NCBI GenBank assembly: GCA_018266095.1
Contig: JAFEBC010000349.1
Coordinates: 1 to 7,175, forward strand
From: Deltaproteobacteria bacterium
Lineage (GTDB): Bacteria; Myxococcota; Myxococcia; Myxococcales; 40CM-4-68-19
DNA length: 7,175 nt
Direction of reading: 5' to 3'
The notes below the pieces were generated by a model. That model was not told the DNA's origin. It did no database searches and saw nothing but the letters and a program-made list of their open reading frames with translations. Within the stretch, counting starts at the first letter, position 1. Every line of letters starts with the position of its first letter. The translations under genes were made by a program, and so were the position numbers. Shown here piece after piece: positions 1 to 6,900 of the stretch.

Positions 1-355
1 CGCCGCGCTCCTCGAGCAGCAGCTTCAGGCGGTCGCGGTGTTCACCCTGCAACACCAGCGTGTCTCCCTCCACGGCGCCGCCGCAGCCGAGCGCGTTCTT
101 GAGCGCCTTCAGCCAGACCTCGAGCTGCTTGGCCGGGAGGCCGAGCTGCTCGACCACGGTGACCTCCTTGCCGCCGCGGCCCTTCTTCTCCTTGCGCACG
201 ACGGCGCGCGCGGGTCCCTTCATCTCCTTCGCGGCCATCTGCGGCGCACCTTGCTGCGGCTGCGCCGGCGCTTGCGGCAACGAATCACGCAGGTGCGCGA
301 GGGCGCCGAAGGGATTGTTCGCGGGCGGTGCGGGCGGCTTCTCGTCTTTGGGCAT
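1..355 (-). CDS. yciH: SUI1/eIF1-like translation factor (YciH type), C-terminus cut by window edge
   Basis: This is the first 118 codons of a bacterial SUI1-domain protein; the stop lies beyond base 1. I translated it by hand from the ATG at 353-355. Residues 1-45 are a Pro/Ala/Gln-rich tail, probably disordered. A basic stretch (RKEKKGRGGKEVTVVE, 54-69) leads into the SUI1 fold, with the hallmark NALGCGGAVEGDTLVLQGEHR (88-107 and adjacent), followed by DRLKLLLEERG. This matches the family pattern of a basic loop, then 'CGCGG..' and 'QGD.RD.....L'. Only about ten residues should be missing. In eukaryotes eIF1 binds the 40S subunit near the P site and controls start-codon selection. E. coli YciH is linked to stress-related translation rather than being a core initiation factor. 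The start lies 4 nt after the methyltransferase stop and no good Shine-Dalgarno is seen, so coupling is likely. Family assignment is firm; the cellular role here is inferred. Confidence 0.92.
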   Translation of the reverse strand, partial: MPKDEKPPAPPANNPFGALAHLRDSLPQAPAQPQQGAPQMAAKEMKGPARAVVRKEKKGRGGKEVTVVEQLGLPAKQLEVWLKALKNALGCGGAVEGDTLVLQGEHRDRLKLLLEERG

Positions 356-359
356 GCGC

Positions 360-1649
360 TCAGGACTTATGCCACACGGCGGCGAAGAAGCCGTCGGTGT
401 CGTGCAGGTGGGGCAGGGCGCGGAAGACGGGCCCTTGCGTGTCTGCGCCGTCGACGATGAACGTCGTGGCGGCGGCGGGCCGCACGCGCTGGAACCGAGG
501 CTGCGCGCGCTCGAACGCGATCGCGACCTCTTCATTCTCCTCGCGCCGCACGGTGCACGTCGCGTACACGAGCCGCCCGCCTGCACGCACACAGCGCGCC
601 GCGCGCTGCAGGATCTCGAGCTGCAGCGCGGGCAGCACTCCGAAGGTCCGCGCGTCGAGCCGCCAGCGCGCATCGGGCCCGCGCCGCAGCGGACCCAGCT
701 CCGAGCACGGCGCGTCGACGAGGGCGCAGTCGACCTCCAGCGTCTCCAGCGCCTCCTGCGACACCAGCTCGACCATGCTCGCGCCCGCCGCCTTCGCGCG
801 CGCGCCCAGCCGCAGCAGGCGCGTGGCGTCCACATCCGCCGCGAACACGCGACCCGCCGTGCCCACCTCGCACGCGAGCTGCAGCGACTTCCCTCCCGCG
901 CCCGCGCACGCATCGAGCACGCGCTCTCCCGGCCGCGCCTGCACCAGCGCGCCCAGGAGCTGACTGCCCTCGTCCTGGGCCTCGAACCACGCCGCCTTCG
1001 ACGCCTGGGTGCCGAGGAGGTTGGGCCGCGCAGAGGTCACGCGCACTCCCTGTGGCGCGAAGGGCGCAGGCTCGCACGCACGGCCCTCGGCGCGCAGCGA
1101 GTCCATGAGCCGGTCGCGCGTCGTGCGCAGCGTGTTGGTGCGCAAGGTCACAGGCCCCGGAGCGCACACGGCCTGGGCGAAGCGGGCCGCGTCCTGCTCG
1201 CCCAGCGCCCGCACGAGCTCGTTCGCGATCGCGCCGGGCATCGACCAGCGCTGCTGCCAGTTCTTGTCAGCAGGATCGATCGTCAACCCTAGTTGACCAT
1301 CTGCCTCGGCGGGAGCTGGCCCGTGCAGCCTGGTGACGCCGCGCGCGGTCTGCTCGTCGAGCCCGCCGAGATCGCGCAGGAGCAGCATCAGCAGCACGCG
1401 CGGCTCCGTGCGCGCGAAGTCCTCCGTCAGCCGCCGGCGCCAGAGCGCCACGCCGAACACGGCCTCCACCAGCGCCTGCCGCTCCTCGCGCGAGAGGGCA
1501 GGGTGCGCGCGCAGCAGCCGGTCGAGCGCGCGCTCCACCGAGACGCCCGCGAGCACGGGCCCCAGCGCCTGGCACGCCGCGTCCACGGTGGGCGCGAGCG
1601 CCGCCCACGGGATCGCGCGCAGCCGCGCCAGGGGATCACGCAGCTCCAT
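360..1649 (-). CDS. RsmB/NOP-family SAM-dependent rRNA (cytosine-5) methyltransferase
   Basis: This 429-residue protein belongs to the NOL1/NOP2/Sun (RsmB/RsmF) family, which transfers a methyl group from SAM to C5 of cytosine in rRNA. Residues about 20-110 recall the NusB-like RNA-binding domain of RsmB (EERQALVEAVFGVALWRRRL) but its second half is reduced. An N1-type segment follows (about 136-190, ending in PVTLRTNTL). The Rossmann core has SAM motif I DACAGAGGK (246-254), an acidic motif II (ADVD, 271-274), motif IV DAPCS with Cys315, and motif VI YATCT with Cys365. In this family the motif VI Cys is the nucleophile and the motif IV Cys aids product release. The C-terminus DGFFAAVWHKS is also RsmB-like. 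E. coli RsmB (target C967 of 16S rRNA) is also about 430 residues, so this is probably RsmB-like, but the target cannot be proven from sequence. The ATG directly follows the transporter stop. Confidence 0.94.
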   Translation of the reverse strand: MELRDPLARLRAIPWAALAPTVDAACQALGPVLAGVSVERALDRLLRAHPALSREERQALVEAVFGVALWRRRLTEDFARTEPRVLLMLLLRDLGGLDEQTARGVTRLHGPAPAEADGQLGLTIDPADKNWQQRWSMPGAIANELVRALGEQDAARFAQAVCAPGPVTLRTNTLRTTRDRLMDSLRAEGRACEPAPFAPQGVRVTSARPNLLGTQASKAAWFEAQDEGSQLLGALVQARPGERVLDACAGAGGKSLQLACEVGTAGRVFAADVDATRLLRLGARAKAAGASMVELVSQEALETLEVDCALVDAPCSELGPLRRGPDARWRLDARTFGVLPALQLEILQRAARCVRAGGRLVYATCTVRREENEEVAIAFERAQPRFQRVRPAAATTFIVDGADTQGPVFRALPHLHDTDGFFAAVWHKS

Positions 1650-1655
1650 CTACTT
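1646..1655 (-). promoter_or_regulatory. Stop-start junction, ABC exporter to rRNA methyltransferase (translational coupling)
   Basis: The same ten bases as at 3542-3551 (AAGTAGATGG on the minus strand) occur here. The exporter ends Gln-Lys-stop and the methyltransferase ATG follows at once. No Shine-Dalgarno with normal spacing is present; an AGAAG at 1653-1657 is only 3 nt from the ATG. Coupling by reinitiation is inferred. Confidence 0.6.
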
Positions 1656-3545
1656 CTGGTACCCGGCCGCCTGCAGCGTGAACAGGTGCGCGTAGCGGCC
1701 GCCCCGCGCCACCAGCGCGTCGTGCGTGCCGGACTCCTCGATGCGGCCGTTCATGATCACCGCGATGCGATCGGCCGTGCGCACGGTGGAGAAGCGGTGG
1801 CTGATGAGGATGGTGGTGCGGTCCTGCTTGAGCGCGTTCATGCGCTGGAAGAGATCGACCTCGGCCTCGGCGTCGAGCGCCGCGCTGGGCTCATCGAGCA
1901 CGAGCAGCTCGGCCTCGCGCAGGAAGCCGCGCGCCAAGGCGATCTTCTGCCACTGGCCGCCCGAGAGCTCGTGGCCCTCCTCGAACCAGCCGCCCAGCAT
2001 GGTGTCCAGGCCTTGCGGGAGCGTGTCGATCACGGGCTTGGCGCCTCCGCGCTCCACGGCCTTCTCGATGCGCGGACGATCGGGCAGCGCCGCCACCTCG
2101 CCCAGGCCGATGTTCTCGTAGGCGTTGAACTGGTAGCGCACGAAGTCCTGGAAGAGCACGCCGATGCGCGAGCGCAGATCGCCCGGCTCGAAGTCGCGCA
2201 GGTCCACGCCTCCATAGCGGATGCTGCCCTCGGTGGGCTCGTAGAGCCGGAGCAGCAGCTTGATCAGCGTGGACTTGCCCGCGCCGTTGTCCCCCACGAG
2301 CGCCAGCGTCTCGCCTGGCTCCACCGTGAGGTTCACGCCGCGCAGCGCCCACTTCGGCTCCTCGGGTGCGCCCGCGCCGGCCGCCATCCCCGAGCGCGCC
2401 GGATAGCGGAACGACACGTTGTCGAACTCGATGCGCAGCGGATGTCCGCGCGGCACGGTGCGCGCAGGCAGCACGCGCGGCTTCTCGCCGCTCTCGATGT
2501 CCAGGAACGCGAACAGGTTCGACACGAAGAGCCCGCTCTCATACAGGCTCGCCACCGAGCCGAGCAGCGACTGGAAGCTCGACTGCCCGAGCCGGAACAG
2601 CGAGAGGTACAGCGTGAGATCGCCGAGCGAGATCTCCGCGCGCGAGGCCCGCGCCGCCATCGCCGCGTAGGCCGCATAGAACGCGAGCAGCGAGAGCGCG
2701 CCGAACAAGAGGCCCGACAGCGTGCGCTTGACGGCCAGCGCCTTGTCCTCCGCGTAGAACTTGGCGAACAGCGTGCGGTAGCGCTCCAGCACGAGCGGCG
2801 CGAGCCCGAACAGCTTGACCTCCTTCACGTGCGAGTCGCGCGTGAGGATCCACTCCAGGTAGTTGTGCCGCCGGCCCTCGGGCGCCCGCCAGGTGCCGAG
2901 CCGGAACGCCTGCCCCGACAGCCGCGCCTCGGCCACGAACGCGGGCAGGGACGCGAGCACGATCACCGCCACCGACCACGCGGAGAGCCGCCACAGGAGC
3001 GCCGCGTACGAGATCAGCATCAGCGTGTGCTGCCCCGTGCTCATCAGCTCCAGCACGAGCTGCAGCGGCCGCGACGACGCCTCGCGCCGCGCGTTCTGCA
3101 TCTTGTCGTAGAAGGCCGCGTCCTCGAAGTGGCGCAGCTCCAGCGTGGCCGCCTTCTCGAGCAAGAGCGTGTTCACGTGGTTGCCGAGCGACGCGCGCAG
3201 GAGCTCACGCAAGAGCATCTGCGCCCGCGACAAGACGAGCTGCGCCGTGACCAGCCCGAGCTCGATGAACACCAGCTTCAGCACGTGCGCGCGATCCGCC
3301 TCTGCGCCCGTGCGCGCCGCCGCCACCACCGCGTCGACGATGAGCTTGCCCACCCACGCCATCGCGCCCGGCAGCGCCGCCTGGCCCAGCAGCGTGACCA
3401 CGAGCGTGACCGCGAACGCGCGCGACGAATCGTCGGCGAGCTTGAACACGCGCGGCGCGGCCTTGAGGTACCCCAGCGTCAGCGACAGCCGCTCACGCAG
3501 GTTCTCGGGCGCGCCGGGCTTCGGCGGGATGTGCGCGGACGCCAT
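1650..3545 (-). CDS. ABC exporter, fused transmembrane and ATP-binding domains
   Basis: This 631-residue half-transporter has a membrane domain followed by a nucleotide-binding domain, the layout of type IV (MsbA-like) exporters that act as dimers in the inner membrane. Hydrophobic segments near 43-65, 88-106, 172-187, 189-206, 276-297 and 307-318 give about six helices. The ATPase domain (about 370-625) is complete: Walker A GDNGAGKS (418-425), Q-loop Gln466 (LFQDF), signature LSGGQ (527-531), Walker B LLVLDEP with Asp551/Glu552, D-loop SAALD (554-558) and switch His583 (ISHR). All catalytic residues are present, so it should be active. A Gly/Ala/Pro-rich insert (about 382-397) lies in the early ATPase domain, before Walker A. 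The substrate cannot be read from the sequence; relatives export lipids, peptides or small molecules, often as heterodimers, but no partner half is visible here. The ATG abuts the lipoprotein stop, and the nearest purine-rich site is about 15 nt upstream, too far for a normal ribosome binding site. Confidence 0.96.
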   Translation of the reverse strand: MASAHIPPKPGAPENLRERLSLTLGYLKAAPRVFKLADDSSRAFAVTLVVTLLGQAALPGAMAWVGKLIVDAVVAAARTGAEADRAHVLKLVFIELGLVTAQLVLSRAQMLLRELLRASLGNHVNTLLLEKAATLELRHFEDAAFYDKMQNARREASSRPLQLVLELMSTGQHTLMLISYAALLWRLSAWSVAVIVLASLPAFVAEARLSGQAFRLGTWRAPEGRRHNYLEWILTRDSHVKEVKLFGLAPLVLERYRTLFAKFYAEDKALAVKRTLSGLLFGALSLLAFYAAYAAMAARASRAEISLGDLTLYLSLFRLGQSSFQSLLGSVASLYESGLFVSNLFAFLDIESGEKPRVLPARTVPRGHPLRIEFDNVSFRYPARSGMAAGAGAPEEPKWALRGVNLTVEPGETLALVGDNGAGKSTLIKLLLRLYEPTEGSIRYGGVDLRDFEPGDLRSRIGVLFQDFVRYQFNAYENIGLGEVAALPDRPRIEKAVERGGAKPVIDTLPQGLDTMLGGWFEEGHELSGGQWQKIALARGFLREAELLVLDEPSAALDAEAEVDLFQRMNALKQDRTTILISHRFSTVRTADRIAVIMNGRIEESGTHDALVARGGRYAHLFTLQAAGYQK

Positions 3546-3551
3546 CTACTT
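3542..3551 (-). promoter_or_regulatory. Stop-start junction, lipoprotein to ABC exporter (translational coupling)
   Basis: The minus strand reads AAG-TAG-ATG-G: the lipoprotein stop directly abuts the exporter ATG, with no gap and in the same frame. The nearest AGGAG-like site (3561-3565) is 15 nt from the ATG, too distant for normal initiation. Reinitiation by the terminating ribosome is the likely mechanism, giving linked output of the two proteins. Confidence 0.6.
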
Positions 3552-3959
3552 GCTCAGGATCTCCTGCGCCTTCTCCTTGTCCTCGCGGTAGGTGAAGCGC
3601 TGGATGAGCAGGTACTCCTCGTGCTTGTCGAGGATGCGCGCGTGGATGATGGGCAGCGCGTCGAGCTTGCCGTCGCGATAGACCACCACGTCGAGCAGCT
3701 TGCCGGCCTGCTGCACCGTGAGCCAGTTCTGGCCGAGCGCCGTCTCGAGCAGCGCCACCTTCGCCTTGTCGCCGAGCTCCATCGCGATCGTCTTCTTCAG
3801 CCGCGCGAACTCCTCGTCGTGCATCGGGTGCGGCACGTTCGGATCTTCCGGCGGCGGGGCCGGCTTGGGCGCGGGCGGCGGCGGTGTGGGCTTGGGCTGC
3901 GGCGAGGCGCAGGCCACGAGTGAGAGCAGTGCGAGCGACAGCGTCAACGTGCGGATCAT
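3546..3959 (-). CDS. DUF4476-type lipoprotein with proline-rich linker
   Basis: This 137-residue protein begins with a short lipoprotein signal (MIRTLTLSLALLSLVAC) whose lipobox is LVAC. Cys17 would be lipidated, anchoring the protein to a membrane. The +2 residue is Ala, not Asp, which under the E. coli rule favours the outer membrane; sorting in myxobacteria may differ. Residues 19-43 are a Pro/Lys/Ala linker. From about 45 (PMHDEEFARLKKTI) to the end (YREDKEKAQEILSK) the sequence reads like a DUF4476 domain, a small helical domain frequent in myxobacterial exported proteins, with recognisable elements LTVQQAGKLLDVV and KLDALPIIHARILD. The domain is assigned by recall of the family pattern, not by a search, and its function is unknown. 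The gene starts 20 nt after the FN3/propeller gene with a good ribosome binding site and ends directly at the transporter ATG, so it probably shares their transcript. Confidence 0.85.
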   Translation of the reverse strand: MIRTLTLSLALLSLVACASPQPKPTPPPPAPKPAPPPEDPNVPHPMHDEEFARLKKTIAMELGDKAKVALLETALGQNWLTVQQAGKLLDVVVYRDGKLDALPIIHARILDKHEEYLLIQRFTYREDKEKAQEILSK

Positions 3960-3964
3960 GAAGG

Positions 3965-3969
3965 TCCTC
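3965..3969 (-). promoter_or_regulatory. Ribosome binding site of the DUF4476 lipoprotein gene
   Basis: On the minus strand, GAGGA lies 5 nt before the ATG at 3957-3959, inside the 20-nt gap after the FN3/propeller stop. It is the only well-placed Shine-Dalgarno seen at the four starts in the window, and it supports this start. It suggests that the lipoprotein gene is initiated independently while the two genes after it rely on coupling. Confidence 0.7.
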
Positions 3970-3979
3970 GTGAGCGAAG

Positions 3980-6900
3980 CTAGTTGCAGAGGTCGAGCCC
4001 GGCGATCGACGCGCCGATGCCGCGCGGGTAGATGCTGCGCTGGTAGGCGCCGTTGCTGCGCTGGAACACATCGACGTGCGCGTTCGGTGCCTGGTCGGCG
4101 CCCACGTAGATGTGTGTGGCGTCGCCGATCACGTTGCGGCAGCCAGCGATGATGTTGGCGTTGGCGCTGCCGGTGAAGCGCGGCGCGACGTCGCCGTCGT
4201 CGGTGCGGTTGAAGAAGAGCACGTCACACTGGCCGCCGTTGGTGACGACGAGATCCTCGCCCTGGACCCAGATGCCCTCTGCCGACGCGAGCGTGGTGTT
4301 CGCGCCGGTGATGGTGCGGGTGATGGTGTACAGGCTGCTCGTCGCGCTGCGCGACATCGCCACCACCGAGTCGCCGGTGACGGCGAAGAGCTCCTGGTGA
4401 TCGGCGTCGAACCAGAGGTTGAACGGATAGTCGAAGCCCGGCGACACGGCGGCCGGAGTGACCGGGCCGGTCTGGGTGGCGTCGAACGCGTACACGCCGC
4501 CGCCGAACTGCGCGAGGTCGTAGTATCCGAACAAGAGCGTCTGGTGGGCGGAGTCCACCGCGAAGCCGCCGCCGATGAAGCTCTGGTTGTCGTAGGTGAG
4601 CGGCGTCGAGTTGACTGGATTCTGCGTGGCGGTGGCCAGCGGGTACGTCGCGGCCACGCCCTGCGTGAAGTCGATGCTCCACATGACCTGATGGCTCGCG
4701 TCGCTCGCGAACTCGGACGGAATCAGCGCATAGCCCTGCCCGTAGCCGCCGATCACGCGCGTGGGACCGCGGTTCACCGAGCCAGCGTCTGCGTAGATCT
4801 TTAGACCGGCGGTGCCCATGACGATTTCACCGTGCGTCGAGTCGTAGGCGACCGACTGTGCGGGGTTGATTCCGTCGTAATCGACCATCGCCGTCGGCGT
4901 GGAGGTCCCGCTGGTGAAATTCACCGGGACGCTGGCGACGACGCTGTTGTGCGTCGAGGTGGAGCCCGAGCCCGCGGCGACACCGGTGCCGATGAGGATC
5001 ACGCGGTTGTTGACGGTGTCAGCTTGGATCGCAACGACGTCGGTGAAGCCGCTCAGCGTCGTGACGGCCTCAGCGGCGCCCGTCGAGGTGGTGGCGAAGC
5101 GCACCAACGAGACCACGCCCGTCGCCTGGTTCCCTTGCGCGAGGTAGAGCTTGGCCCCTCCGATGGAGAGCGAGGGCTGGCGATTCGCCCCGCTGATGGC
5201 GAAGGTGAAGTTCTTGATGGGGGTAGACGTGCCGCTCGCCGCGATGTCGAACTGCGCCAACGTGGATCCGCCCCCGGTGGAGTACGCCGTCCACAGCCGG
5301 TTGTTGGCGTCGTCGACCGCCACGGCGCTCGCCTTCGCAGCGAAGGTGTTGGTGACGGTGCGCGTGGGCGCGGTGCTGGTCGAGGCGAGCCGGGGGAAGA
5401 CGAGCATCTTGTTCGCGGTCAGATCGGCCACGAAGAGTTCATCGCGCTTGGGCGAATAGGAGAGCGCCAAAGGCTGGTCAAGCAGGGTATTCACGCCGGC
5501 GAGCAGGCGCTTGGGCGCGAGCTGACCGCTGTCTGTGCGGTTGAACGAGGTGATCGAGTTGCTCGCGGTGTTGAGCGCGATGAGCTCGTCGTGCGCCGAG
5601 TCGTAGACGAGACCCCAGGGATTCGGCGTCAGCGCGGGCGAGCCGAAGGTGCGGTGGATGTCGGCGTCGCCGGTCGCGCCCGCGTCGAAGGCGGTGATGG
5701 CGAGTGCCTCGCTGCCGACGCAGAGCTGTACCTCGGGTGTGATGGTGACCTCCGCGGACTGACCGCTCTCGGTGCCGCTGCGCACCGCGCTGACCTCGTA
5801 CGTGTACGCGGTGCCGTTGGTGAGGCCCGTGTCCGCGAACGACGCAGTGGCCGTGGACATCGGCGCGCCGTACGCACCGCCGCCGCTCTTGCGCCGCACG
5901 TTGTAGCTGTCGACCTGGCCGATCGCGCTCCAGCTCAGATAGGCGCCGCCGTTGCGCGCGACGCCGGCGACTCCAGCGGGCGGGTTCAGGGCGGCGATGG
6001 GCGTGGCCGAGACCTCGTTCGATGGCAGGCTGTAGCCCTGCGTGTTGCGCGAGCGCACGTAATAGAAGTAGGTCGTGCCGTTCACGGGCGCGGGCGCACT
6101 GCCGAACGCGGTGTTGTCGGTGTACGTGAGCGAGGCGTCGCGGTCCAAGTAGTTGGTGGTCGACTCACCGCCCGCCGAGGTTCCGCGGTGCACCGCGTAG
6201 CCGACCGCGCCCGACACCGAGGTCCACGTGAGCGTGACCGAGCCGTCGCCCACCGCGGACACGCTGACCGTGGGCGCCGCGAGCACGTTGCGCGGCGTGC
6301 AGTTCACCTCGCCCGCGAAGCCGCTGTCGCCGGCCGCGTTGCTCGCGCGCACGATGAAGAAGTACTTGGTGTCGTTGGTGAGCCCGCTGATCGTGAGCGG
6401 CGACGCCGTCGACGTACCGGCGAACGCGAAGCCCGTTCCGCTGGTGGTGCTCATGCGCACCTCGTACACGCTGGCGCCGGTGGAGGCCGTCCACGAGATC
6501 ACGGCCTGCGTGTTGCCGGGCGTGGCCACGACGTTGGTGGGCGTCGCGGGTTGCGTGGTGGCGCTCGCGAACGCCGACGCCGCGCCGGTGGTGGTGCCGT
6601 CGGTGGCGCTCACCTCGTAAAAGGTGGTCACGCCGGGCGACGCGGTGGTGTCGGTGTACGTGGCGGTGCTGGCGGTGCCGATCTGCGCGTAGGTGCCGTT
6701 CGAGGTGAGGCTGCGCGAGATGACGTAGCCGGCCGCCCCCGCAGAGCCGGCCCAGGCGAGGTTCACGTCCGCGCCTGTCGCGCTGGCCGTGAGGCCCGTG
6801 GGTGCGGCCGGAGCCGTCGTCGCCGACACGGGCGTCGAGCTCGCGCTGGTGCCCCCCGAGCCGACCGCCTGGACCGCGTAGAAGAAGGTCGCGTGATCGG

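Noticed and set aside
60..1292. A 410-codon plus-strand frame opposite the methyltransferase and SUI1 genes.
   Set aside because: It is also codon-aligned with the methyltransferase. Its product is Arg/Ala-rich with no recognisable motif, and it crosses two real genes.
1282..1297. A perfect inverted repeat, GTCAAC-CCTA-GTTGAC, considered as a terminator or operator.
   Set aside because: It lies inside the methyltransferase coding region, the stem is only 6 bp, there is no T-tract, and a repeat this short is expected by chance in 7 kb.
1293..3923. An 876-codon open frame on the plus strand, antisense to the exporter, lipoprotein and methyltransferase.
   Set aside because: It is codon-aligned with the minus-strand genes, so a stop would need a TTA, CTA or TCA codon in them, all rare at this GC. 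It runs through gene junctions because those genes share one frame. Its product is an Arg/His/Glu/Gln-rich string without a domain, while the minus-strand proteins have complete motifs.
3960..3979. A terminator or promoter between the FN3/propeller gene and the lipoprotein gene.
   Set aside because: The gap is 20 nt, holds only a ribosome binding site, and shows no hairpin or T-run.
4076..4804. A 242-codon plus-strand frame opposite the propeller region.
   Set aside because: It is a GC-driven shadow. The minus-strand frame shows clear repeats and continues far beyond it on both sides.
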